Part shown: one piece after another, positions 1 to 6,936 of the stretch
Layout of the letters: every line of letters begins with the position of its first letter
Numbering within the stretch: position 1 is the stretch's first letter
Assembly: GCA_027296045.1 (NCBI GenBank)
Contig: JAPUJS010000568.1
Coordinates: 1 to 15,322, forward strand
DNA length: 15,322 nucleotides
Source of the DNA: a bacterium
Lineage (GTDB): Bacteria > Latescibacterota > UBA2968
Reading direction: 5' to 3'
Made by a program: the position numbers and the translations under genes
The notes under the pieces: generated by a model
Told to the model about the DNA's origin: nothing
Databases searched by the model: none
Seen by the model: the letters and a program-made list of their open reading frames with translations, nothing else

Positions 1-2
1 CC

Positions 3-506
3 GGCGATTTGCTCCACTGCGATGTGGGCGTCCTCTATTTGCGCCTCAACACCGACCACCAGGAACTGGCCTACGTCCTCCGCCCCGGTGAAACAGATGT
101 GCCCGAAGGCCTCAAACAGGGCATGGCACAAGCCAACCGCCTCCAGGATATATTCACCAACGCCTGGGAAACCGGCCTGTCTGGCAACGCCATCCTCGCC
201 CGTGCGCTCAAACATGCCCACAATGCAAACATCAATACCCCCCGTATCTATTCTCACTCCCTCGGCCACTTCCTCCACGAACCCGGTCCCCTCATCGGCC
301 TGCCCTGGGAACAGGAAGCCATTCCGGGTCGAGGCGATGTCACCATGAACCTCAACACCTGCTACACCGTCGAACTCAGCGCCGATCTCCCCGTGCCGGA
401 ATGGGACAACCAGATCGTCCGCTTTATGCTCGAACAGGACGCCTGCATCACCGAAACAAGTGTCACCTATATCGACGGTCGTCAGACGACATTTCATCTC
501 ATCTAA
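3..506 (+). CDS. M24 family metallopeptidase (Xaa-Pro aminopeptidase-like), 5' end cut off by window
   Basis: This is the C-terminal half of a pita-bread-fold metallopeptidase of the M24 family, which usually removes N-terminal residues next to proline or cleaves related amide bonds with two metal ions. The frame is open from base 3 (GDLLHCDVG), so the true start lies outside the window; a TTG at 9 is only an internal Leu codon. All the expected metal-ligand positions can be seen: Asp in HCDVG, Asp in LNTDHQ, His in the block HSLGHFLHEPG, Glu in YTVELSAD, and Glu in FMLEQDA near the C-terminus. It ends in TAA at 504-506 and converges with the minus-strand transporter gene, about 70 bases away. 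Family assignment is confident; the substrate cannot be told. Confidence 0.85.
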   Translation, partial: GDLLHCDVGVLYLRLNTDHQELAYVLRPGETDVPEGLKQGMAQANRLQDIFTNAWETGLSGNAILARALKHAHNANINTPRIYSHSLGHFLHEPGPLIGLPWEQEAIPGRGDVTMNLNTCYTVELSADLPVPEWDNQIVRFMLEQDACITETSVTYIDGRQTTFHLI

Positions 507-512
507 CCCCTT

Positions 513-587
513 CTATATCCGCGAAAAATCCCACCCTTTACGCTCACCCACCTTCTCCGAAATTCGTCTCAATTCTTCACGCGTCAT
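513..587 (-). pseudogene. 24-codon remnant of a SAM methyltransferase-like gene, overlapping the MFS stop
   Basis: An ATG at 587-585 lies inside the last codons of the MFS gene in another frame and opens a 24-residue reading frame, MTREELRRISEKVGERKGWD and then FSRI, stopping at TAG 515-513. The pattern ERKGWDFSR resembles the N-terminus of many class I methyltransferases of environmental bacteria (inference from memory of the family). A translationally coupled start suggests the MFS gene once had a co-transcribed downstream partner. The frame stops seven bases from the end of the convergent peptidase gene, so most of the partner gene is gone. It could also be a chance ORF. Confidence 0.4.
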
Positions 588-1809
588 TTTCAATCACCTC
601 CCGTTTTTCCAAACGCCTTCCAATGCCATACAGCACCACAATCGGCGAAAGCAGCAACCCGGACGTGAGCAGGGCCGCACGAAGCGATAGCCACTTCCCG
701 ATGGCACCAACAAACGGTCCCCCGGCAATCTGCCCAAACGCATTCATCTGAGCCCGGACCGAAAACAATGTTGCCCGTATATTCGGGTCCCGAATCTGCC
801 CATTAAACCAGGTATCATACAGAGGATCACAAGATACTTTCAGGATCCCAAATCCCCACAAAAGCATCACGGCCAGCCAGAATCCTTTGGCCAATGCAAA
901 GGCAACCAGAATCATCACCATCAACACCGAAAAAATGATTAACGCATTGGCAATCTGCATAGGTTTTCTCAGATCCACACCCCGCCTGACCAGCTCCACG
1001 GCCACAAGATTCAAGCCCTGGTTCACCGCCTGGATCACACCAAACCAGACCACCGGCTCAAAACTGCCCCATTCAGGAAACCCAACATTGTCGATCAAAT
1101 GCGGTGTCGTCAATCGATCAAACCCCTCACTGGACAATCCAAATACCATCGAAGCCAGAATGAGAACCAGCACCAGGGAATGCTGTTTCATCAACGTCCA
1201 GGCCATCCGGATGGTCTCTCCCATCGACTTCCACGCCGTCTGCTCCAATGTTTGCGAGGATCGAAATGGCTTCTCCTGCATAGCCAGCGTCAAAAAAGCT
1301 GCAAGCCCGATCATACAGATCCCGGAGATCACAATCGGCAAAGCCAGATCCAACCGCCCCAGCAACACACTGATGGGAATACCCAGCAACCCGCCCAGAT
1401 TTCCAGCCTGAGAGCCCCGCAAAAACGCCTCGCCCACACGACCCTCTCCCAATTCGTCCGCCACCCATGCCTCTTCGGCCCCACTGCTAAACGTCCACCC
1501 CGTCCCCCACAACACCTGCGCCCCAATGACGGCCCAGAACACCGGGAACGATCCTTCCAGTAAAAACCCCAACCCCAACAACACATATCCGATAAGGATC
1601 GACAACCGCCGACTTTTTAAATCGGCTACCACCCCGGTCGGCACTTCCAACACAAACGTCGTGATCTCAAGTACGGTGCCCACCAACACCATTTGCAACG
1701 GGTCCAGATTCACCACCGTTGCCTGGTAGATAAGATTCACCGTAAAACAGACCATAAAAAACAGCGACGAACAAAACGACATGATCAAGTAAACCGTATA
1801 TGAATTCAC
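577..1809 (-). CDS. Major facilitator superfamily (MFS) transporter
   Basis: This is an integral inner-membrane secondary transporter of about 410 residues, the usual MFS length, with many hydrophobic segments. The first begins almost at the N-terminus (TVYLIMSFCSSLFFMVCFTV). The loop between helices 2 and 3 carries a motif-A-like sequence, GVVADLKSRR. I chose the GTG at 1809-1807 because it has a GGGAG ribosome site five bases upstream and puts helix 1 at the N-terminus. The longer open frame up to 1938 would translate through two terminator hairpins and adds Cys/Phe-rich sequence of no recognisable kind. An ATG ten codons further in (1779) is the alternative. The substrate is unknown; drug or metabolite efflux is typical. 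Its transcription may be controlled by the structured leader and terminators upstream. Confidence 0.85.
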   Translation of the reverse strand: MNSYTVYLIMSFCSSLFFMVCFTVNLIYQATVVNLDPLQMVLVGTVLEITTFVLEVPTGVVADLKSRRLSILIGYVLLGLGFLLEGSFPVFWAVIGAQVLWGTGWTFSSGAEEAWVADELGEGRVGEAFLRGSQAGNLGGLLGIPISVLLGRLDLALPIVISGICMIGLAAFLTLAMQEKPFRSSQTLEQTAWKSMGETIRMAWTLMKQHSLVLVLILASMVFGLSSEGFDRLTTPHLIDNVGFPEWGSFEPVVWFGVIQAVNQGLNLVAVELVRRGVDLRKPMQIANALIIFSVLMVMILVAFALAKGFWLAVMLLWGFGILKVSCDPLYDTWFNGQIRDPNIRATLFSVRAQMNAFGQIAGGPFVGAIGKWLSLRAALLTSGLLLSPIVVLYGIGRRLEKREVIENDA

Positions 1810-1841
1810 AAATTCTCCCACACACCTGTTATATCTCACAC

Positions 1842-1869
1842 AAAAAAAGCCACAACACCTGATGTGTTG
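1842..1869 (-). terminator. Second (promoter-distal) intrinsic terminator, minus strand
   Basis: Read on the minus strand, CAACAC (1858-1853 partner) and GTGTTG form a perfect 6-bp stem with a 5-base loop, followed within three bases by seven T residues (1848-1842). It lies just downstream of a stronger terminator and just upstream of the MFS ribosome site, so it may be a backup terminator or part of an attenuator. Confidence 0.5.
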
Positions 1870-1885
1870 CAGCAAGACGCAGAAA

Positions 1886-1912
1886 TCAAAAAAGCCGTCC
1901 CGAAAGGACGGC
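1886..1912 (-). terminator. Strong intrinsic terminator, minus strand
   Basis: GCCGTCC and GGACGGC form a perfect GC-rich 7-bp stem (1894-1900 with 1906-1912) and a 5-base loop. On the minus strand it is followed at once by six T residues (1893-1888) and then more T. A run of A precedes it, making it partly bidirectional. No protein gene ends just upstream of it on the minus strand, so it most likely ends the RNA that starts near 2220. Confidence 0.75.
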
Positions 1913-2222
1913 ACCAAAAAATCAAAATGGAAACTCACTCAGGGCGTCTCTTCCCAACACAATAAGGGTCAACCTGTGTAACGGAAGAGACGACATGCGG
2001 ACACACGCATCCTAATCATGAGATAGGATAGGCAAAACAGACGGAAGCGACCTGCAAAAACATCCGCCCGTTCAGCCAAACAATCACAAATTGGAACACC
2101 CAATCCGGTGAACCAATCTTAAAGTCCGCACGCCCTTCCGCAGGGCTGAATCTCTCGACGTCCCGCCAAAACAACCTCCTGTAGTTTGCACACAGCCCTA
2201 TCGATTGGGCACAGTGCTTTTT
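1886..2222 (-). ncRNA. Candidate structured non-coding RNA or long 5' leader of the MFS gene
   Basis: A stretch of about 335 bases runs from a TTGACA promoter to a strong terminator with no convincing protein. The 74-codon frame through it starts upstream of the promoter's -10 region. Several hairpins can be drawn: 2188-2217 (two 4-bp helices around an internal loop); 2090-2117 (ATTGG/CCAAT plus CACC/GGTG with symmetric 2-base internal loops); and 1945-1992 (a perfect 10-bp stem, CGTCTCTTCC with GGAAGAGACG, holding an inner ACACA/TGTGT helix). Short GCCCT/AGGGC, TCCTA/TAGGA and TGCG/CGCA hairpins also occur. I looked for the conserved blocks of RNase P RNA, tmRNA, SRP RNA, 6S RNA, T-box and common riboswitches and saw none. 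A 16-codon leader frame (TTG start after AGGAGG, near 2160) is possible but weak. Confidence 0.45.
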
Positions 2223-2224
2223 TA

Positions 2225-2253
2225 AATTAACCCAATCCAATAAATCATGTCAA
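2225..2253 (-). promoter_or_regulatory. Sigma-70-like promoter for the candidate RNA
   Basis: On the minus strand a perfect -35 hexamer TTGACA (2253-2248) is followed by a 17-base spacer and TTAATT (2230-2225), a weak -10 match. The predicted start, near 2220, falls directly at the first hairpin of the candidate RNA. AT-rich sequence upstream could act as an UP element. Confidence 0.5.
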
Positions 2254-2302
2254 CTCTTTATATCACAATTGTGGATGCACCTTGAAAGAGGCAGAGATCG
2301 AA

Positions 2303-2520
2303 TTATTCCTCCGCCTCTTCCGAAGCCTTCCGGAGTTTCGGGGCAATAAAGACATTAACGGTTCGGGGGTCTCAAAGTCCGGATCTGGAGCAAAAAGATC
2401 CCAGAACCCATCGGGCCACTCGATCCTCTCAAGCGGCTCCAGGATAACCTTATCACCTTCCTTTATAAAGAGATATATACCATTTCATTCAAAAATCAAG
2501 GCTTCCTCTATCCGGGTGCC
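2303..2520 (-). pseudogene. Decayed VapB/AbrB-type antitoxin gene
   Basis: The minus strand encodes pieces of a VapB-like antitoxin in changing frames. RIEEALIFE (compare RLPKEFRFE of the family) is followed by an in-frame TGA near 2484, where the family usually has Gly. Then come FIKEGDKVILEPLE and WPDGFWDLFAPDPDFE with ETPEP, a typical VapB C-terminal half. After a one-base shift near 2355 comes NVFIAPKLRKASEEAEE and a TAA at 2305-2303. Such antitoxins bind DNA with an AbrB-like fold and neutralise a PIN-domain RNase. No PIN toxin gene is nearby. The nonsense codon plus the frameshift suggest a dead gene. Family identification is by eye from the characteristic KEGDKVILEP and WPDGFxDLF blocks. 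Confidence 0.5.
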
Positions 2521-2612
2521 ACTACAGAGAAATGTGATCCCCTTTATTGAGCACCATTACAGAGACGCTTGTCTATCCTTGCCACACGCCTTATCTTTCA
2601 GTCACCACGCAT

Positions 2613-5483
2613 GTGGAACAAAACAACAAACACCTTCCAAGGAGATGGAATATTAGCAACGCCCACTTAAAAGACCCATCGACAACCCCTTCAACCCTGG
2701 TCGAACTCCTCCGCCTGAGAGCGCAGAACAGACCGGAAAAGACCATCTATACCTTTCTGGGAAAAGGGGAAACCGAAACCGCTTCGCTGACCTATGCAGA
2801 GCTGGACCGACAGGCCCGTGCAATCGCTACCTCTCTCCAACAACTCGGGGCAAAAGATCAACGGGCGCTCCTGCTCTACCCATCTGGCCTGGAATTCATC
2901 TCCGCCTTCTTTGGCTGCCTCTATGCCCGGACCACCGCCGTGCCCGCCTATCCTCCGCGCAACGCCCGTCATATGGACAGAATCGAGACCATCCTATCGG
3001 ATGCCGATGCTCAAATCATACTGACCACAGGGCCCCTGAAAGAAAAAATTCACGCCTGGCTTGCTTCAAGGATAGACCCAAACAAATTGCACCTGCTGAG
3101 CACCGACGATCTGACCGGTGGCATCGAGGAGCCCGAGATTACAGTGGGAGAAAACGACCTGGCCTTTCTGCAATACACATCGGGTTCCACGTCCGCCCCC
3201 AAAGGTGTCATGGTCACCCACAAAAATATCATGCACAACGAACGCATGATCTGCGAAGCCTTTGGACAAACCGAGACATCCATTGTCCTAAGCTGGCTCC
3301 CGATGTATCACGACATGGGCCTGATTGGCAACATTCTCCAGCCGCTCTATATCGACTCGGGCTGCATCTTGATGGCGCCATCGGCTTTCCTGCAAAAGCC
3401 CTTGCGCTGGCTCGCAGCCGTTTCCCACTATCGAGCCGAAATCACAGGTGGCCCCGATTTTGCCTATGAACTGTGCGTAAATACCATCTCCCCCGAACAA
3501 CGCGCAAAGCTGGATCTGAGCTGCCTGAAGATAGCCTACAACGGCTCGGAGCCAATCCGTGCCGAGGGGATGGAACGCTTTATCGAAGCCTTTACGCCCT
3601 GTGGCCTACAACCCGAAGCCCTCTACCCGTGCTACGGACTGGCCGAAGCCACGCTGCTGGTCACCAGCAGCAAGCAAAACACGCCGCCCGTGACAAAGCG
3701 CTTTGCCAATGCCGATCTGGAGCAAGGTCGGGCAATCGAAATCGATACAGATACGGACAACACCAAACAACTGGTGGGCTGTGGTCGCACAAGAGGAAAC
3801 ACGCAGATCCTTATCGTCGATCCTCAAACCTGCAGGCCCTGTCACAACAACGAAATCGGCGAAATCTGGATCTCCGGACCCAGTGTCGCCCAGGGCTACT
3901 GGCGTCGCCCCGAAGAAACCGAACACGCCTTCCGCGCTCTCCTGGCCGATACCGACGAAGGTCCCTTCCTGCGCACCGGTGACTTGGGCTTTAGTTGCGA
4001 TGGAGAACTCTTCATCACGGGCCGCCTCAAAGATCTGATCATCATTCGAGGCCGCAACCATTATCCCCAGGACATCGAGCGCACTGTCGTACAAAGCCAC
4101 CCAAGCTTCCGAGCACATAGCACAGCGGCCTTTTCGATAGAAAACAACGGCCGGGAGGGCCTGGTCGTTGTCCAAGAGGTCGAACGCAGCGCCATGCGCG
4201 CCCTCAACGCCGAAGAACTGGCACAAATAACACGTCGAACCTTAGCCGAAACGCACGAAGTAGGACTGCACGCCCTGATCCTGCTCAAACCCGGCAGTCT
4301 GCCCAAAACCTCCAGCGGCAAGATCCAGCGTCTGGCCTGCAGACGGGCCTACCTAAATGGCAAGCTGGACGAAATCGCAAGCTGGTCGGCCCCTCCAGAC
4401 CAGAACGAGATCGTTTTGGAAAGCGAAGTACGAACGGTCGAAACAGTCGAAGATATCAAACGCGTCTTGCAAGAAGAAACCGCCCACATGCTATCCACCT
4501 CTCCCGACGACATCCCCCTGTCCGAAAATATCGATCACCTCGGCCTGGATTCCTTGCAGACATTTCGCTTACTAACGACCGTCGAAAATGTCCTTCAAAT
4601 CGATATTTCCGACCAAACGCTGTTCTCCGAACACACGTTATCCCAACTCGCCCACGAACTCTTCGCGAAAATCGGTCAGGATACCAGCACAACAGAAGAC
4701 GCGCTAAAAAATCCAAACAATATTCAAAACAACCTCAGCCAGAGGTTGCTGAAAAAAACCGCCGACCGATTGATACACCTCATAGCGCGTCCCCAAATTG
4801 AAGGACTGGAGCACATCCCTCCTTCCGGTCCACTGATCATCGCCGCCAACCACCAGAACATTCTGGACGCCCTGTTGTTCTACGGTATCTTTCCCCGCCC
4901 GGTCTCCTTTCTCGTGGTAGAACACTGGCAAAGAGTACCGTTCATAAGCTGGTTCTTAAAACAAGCAGGCGATGCCATCTACATCGACCGCGACCGCTCG
5001 GACAGCAAGGCTCTAAAACAAGCGCTCAACGTGCTGCGTTCGGGCCAGACACTTCTCGCCGCTCCCGAAGGAACCGTCAGCCACACCGGAGGCCTGATTC
5101 AGGGCCACAACGGACTCCCTTTCCTGGCCGCAACAGCACCGGCACCCATCCTGCCCCTTGTCGCATACGGACACGAACGTCTCTCGGTGCACTGGAGAAA
5201 AGCACGGCGTGCGCCCATTCAAATAAAGATCGGCGCACCCATCAGACTGCCATCGGGTCCGTGCGGACCCGAACAACTGAACACCTACACCGACTACCTG
5301 ATGGCAACTCTGGCACGACTCCTGCCTCCTGAATACCGAGGAGTTTATGCCGAAAGCGCCCGTGAGGAAAACTTCCGCCGGCTCGAAAAGAGCATATTCG
5401 CTGGAGCAGCTGCGACCCAATTATCCACATCATTTCGGCACGCAAAACAACCAGAAACGAGCAAAAATTCTATCCAGGAATAA
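2613..5483 (+). CDS. Fused fatty acyl-AMP ligase, acyl carrier protein and PlsC-type acyltransferase
   Basis: Numbering is from the GTG at 2613 (956 residues). Residues about 25-600 are a fatty acyl-AMP ligase (FAAL): P-loop YTSGSTSAPKG (188-198), the FAAL signature WLPMYHDMGLIG, RTGDLGF, GRLKDLIIIRGRNHYPQDIE, and the C-terminal lysine in PKTSSGK (564-570). Residues about 615-690 are an acyl carrier domain with LGLDSL, whose Ser647 should carry phosphopantetheine. Residues about 720-895 are a PlsC-like acyltransferase with NHQNILD (His747, Asp752; HX4D) and APEGT (818-821). It probably activates a free fatty acid, loads its own ACP and transfers the acyl chain to a lysophospholipid or similar acceptor. 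The start is unclear: TTG 2547, GTG 2613, or a rare ATT at 2652, which alone has a good ribosome site (AGGAGA, six bases upstream). The downstream neighbour is a MarR remnant in convergent orientation. Confidence 0.9.
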   Translation: MEQNNKHLPRRWNISNAHLKDPSTTPSTLVELLRLRAQNRPEKTIYTFLGKGETETASLTYAELDRQARAIATSLQQLGAKDQRALLLYPSGLEFISAFFGCLYARTTAVPAYPPRNARHMDRIETILSDADAQIILTTGPLKEKIHAWLASRIDPNKLHLLSTDDLTGGIEEPEITVGENDLAFLQYTSGSTSAPKGVMVTHKNIMHNERMICEAFGQTETSIVLSWLPMYHDMGLIGNILQPLYIDSGCILMAPSAFLQKPLRWLAAVSHYRAEITGGPDFAYELCVNTISPEQRAKLDLSCLKIAYNGSEPIRAEGMERFIEAFTPCGLQPEALYPCYGLAEATLLVTSSKQNTPPVTKRFANADLEQGRAIEIDTDTDNTKQLVGCGRTRGNTQILIVDPQTCRPCHNNEIGEIWISGPSVAQGYWRRPEETEHAFRALLADTDEGPFLRTGDLGFSCDGELFITGRLKDLIIIRGRNHYPQDIERTVVQSHPSFRAHSTAAFSIENNGREGLVVVQEVERSAMRALNAEELAQITRRTLAETHEVGLHALILLKPGSLPKTSSGKIQRLACRRAYLNGKLDEIASWSAPPDQNEIVLESEVRTVETVEDIKRVLQEETAHMLSTSPDDIPLSENIDHLGLDSLQTFRLLTTVENVLQIDISDQTLFSEHTLSQLAHELFAKIGQDTSTTEDALKNPNNIQNNLSQRLLKKTADRLIHLIARPQIEGLEHIPPSGPLIIAANHQNILDALLFYGIFPRPVSFLVVEHWQRVPFISWFLKQAGDAIYIDRDRSDSKALKQALNVLRSGQTLLAAPEGTVSHTGGLIQGHNGLPFLAATAPAPILPLVAYGHERLSVHWRKARRAPIQIKIGAPIRLPSGPCGPEQLNTYTDYLMATLARLLPPEYRGVYAESAREENFRRLEKSIFAGAAATQLSTSFRHAKQPETSKNSIQE

Positions 5484-5515
5484 GACGATGAAATCGGATA
5501 GCATAGACGCCCTTC

Positions 5516-5782
5516 CTATTTGCCCGCCTGCCAGCATGTGGCGGCCTGATTCAACCGTTGCAAAAATTCGATCAGCATCGCCCGGTGCTCCACCGGAAAC
5601 TGCTCCAGAATCGCCTTCTCGGATCGCATCACATTATTCCAGCATGTCTCAAAAACTGCCTGCCCTTCCCCGGTCAATCCCACACGTCGCACACGCCGAT
5701 CCTTTGCGTCTTCCTCTCGATGCACATACCCCTTCTTCACCAGCCCCTCCACCACCCGTGTAACCGTACTGGACAGGGACTC
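5516..5782 (-). pseudogene. N-terminally truncated MarR-family regulator
   Basis: The minus strand encodes the C-terminal half of a MarR-type repressor: SLSSTVTRVVEGLVKKGYV (recognition helix), REEDAKDRRVRRVGLTGEG (the winged-helix beta hairpin with the DxRxxxxxLT pattern) and a C-terminal dimerisation helix. The open frame continues upstream only as far as a TGA at 5785-5783, so about the first 60-65 residues expected for the family are absent. A GTG at about 5755 gives a 79-codon frame but lacks half the DNA-binding domain. The break point coincides with the start of an unrelated plus-strand gene fragment, which points to a deletion or rearrangement here. Confidence 0.65.
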
Positions 5783-5783
5783 T

Positions 5784-5978
5784 CACAAGCATTATATTTC
5801 CCAGAACATACACCCATTCGTCCCCTTGTTTCGCGCCCGGATCTCCATCTTTGACCACCGCCCGGAATACATCTACTTTGGCCTCATCATGGGCATCTCC
5901 GCCAGCCTGCCCACCTGCATTCATCTCTACATGTTTTTCCGATCCGGCTGGAACAGCCTGGTCCCCGAAAGGAATTAA
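5784..5978 (+). pseudogene. C-terminal fragment of a membrane protein gene, 5' part missing
   Basis: A plus-strand frame without a usable start reads HKHYISQNIHPFVPLFRARI, then SIFDHRPEYIYFGLIMGISA, then SLPTCIHLYMFFRSGW and so on to a TAA at 5976-5978. The stretch YFGLIMGISASLPTCIHLYM is a probable membrane segment. Codon use matches the GC-rich neighbours. The last codons (GAA AGG AAT TAA) provide the ribosome site of the following ATPase gene, an arrangement expected of an operon mate. The family is not recognised. The frame stays technically open to about 5760, but that part is antisense to the MarR remnant. Confidence 0.4.
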
Positions 5979-5982
5979 CCCG

Positions 5983-6933
5983 ATGTCCAACCCCACCCAA
6001 TCCATCCAAATCGACGACATCACCCTCCACCTCGGCCGACCCGTCGAAACCAACCAGGAATGGATCGGCCAGACCGATGTCCTCCGCCAACTCCTGGCCT
6101 GCTGGCTGGTCGTCCACGAAGCCGACCTGCCCCTTTCCCCCCGTCTGGTCGGTCCTCCCGGCATCGGCAAAACCACCCTGGCAATCGCCGCGGCAAAAGA
6201 ACGCCAACAATCGCTCTTCATCTACCAGTGCACCAGCGACACCCGCCCCGAAGACCTCCTGATCACCCCGGTCCTGGCCGAGTCGGGCAAAATTGCCTAC
6301 CACGCCTCGCCCCTGGTCACCGCCATGCTCACCGGCGGCATCTGCCTCCTGGATGAAGGCAACCGGATGAACGAGAGAAGCTGGGCATCGCTCGCCCCCT
6401 TATTGGACTACCGGCGCTATGTCGAATCCATCGTGGCCGGCATCACCATTCCGGCCCACAAAGACTTCCGCTGCTGCGTGACCATGAACGATGACGAGTC
6501 CACCTACGAAATCCCCGACTACATCCTCTCCCGCCTCCAACCCACCCTGGCTATCAGCTTTCCCAACCGCCAGGACGAAATGGCCATCCTGCGCTACCAC
6601 CTGCCCTTTGCCAACGATGAGATGCTCGCCCTCACCATCGACTTCCTCCAGCAGGCCCACGATCTCAACCTGAAATTTTCTCCCCGAGACGGCATCCACA
6701 TCCTCCAATATGCGCTCAAGCGTCTGGCCCAGGACCCCGATCATCCCCTCTCGCAAGATGCCGCCTGGGCCGAATCTCTGGAACGGGTGTTGGGCGAAGA
6801 AGCCCGCGACCTCGAGCGCCTGGCCGAACAGCGTCAGCGGGCCCTCGGCAGCGAAATTCCCGGCCTGACACTGGGTGATTTCTTTTTCACTGGAGACGAC
6901 CCCCTCAATCCCGACGCCGACGACGAAAGGTAA
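5983..6933 (+). CDS. MoxR-type AAA+ ATPase
   Basis: This is a 316-residue AAA+ ATPase. Walker A is GPPGIGKTT (57-65), Walker B is ICLLDEGNRM (Asp124, Glu125), and VTMNDD has the sensor-1 position. The helix-loop after Walker B (MNERSWASLAPLLDYRRYV) is typical of MoxR proteins, which act as chaperone-like remodellers, usually on a partner encoded next door. I chose the ATG at 5983 because GAAAGGA lies 9 bases upstream; the longer frame from a TTG at 5851 runs through the preceding gene fragment in a different frame. The stop at 6931-6933 is followed after three bases by the GTG of the next gene, so the two are almost certainly co-translated. MoxR partners commonly have a von Willebrand A domain, but none is obvious here. 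Confidence 0.85.
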   Translation: MSNPTQSIQIDDITLHLGRPVETNQEWIGQTDVLRQLLACWLVVHEADLPLSPRLVGPPGIGKTTLAIAAAKERQQSLFIYQCTSDTRPEDLLITPVLAESGKIAYHASPLVTAMLTGGICLLDEGNRMNERSWASLAPLLDYRRYVESIVAGITIPAHKDFRCCVTMNDDESTYEIPDYILSRLQPTLAISFPNRQDEMAILRYHLPFANDEMLALTIDFLQQAHDLNLKFSPRDGIHILQYALKRLAQDPDHPLSQDAAWAESLERVLGEEARDLERLAEQRQRALGSEIPGLTLGDFFFTGDDPLNPDADDER

Positions 6934-6936
6934 ACC

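Noticed and set aside
1886..2222. T-box, TPP, FMN, cobalamin, lysine or c-di-GMP riboswitch, RNase P RNA, tmRNA, SRP RNA or 6S RNA
   Set aside because: None of their conserved sequence blocks could be found by eye on the minus strand, so no named class is claimed.
2016..2240. 74-codon minus-strand ORF over the RNA candidate
   Set aside because: Its start lies upstream of the -10 of the only good promoter and the region is dominated by hairpins; no family resemblance.
2282..2656. 124-codon plus-strand ORF before the FAAL gene
   Set aside because: It is antisense to the VapB-like remnant and low in recognisable features; no ribosome site and no family resemblance.
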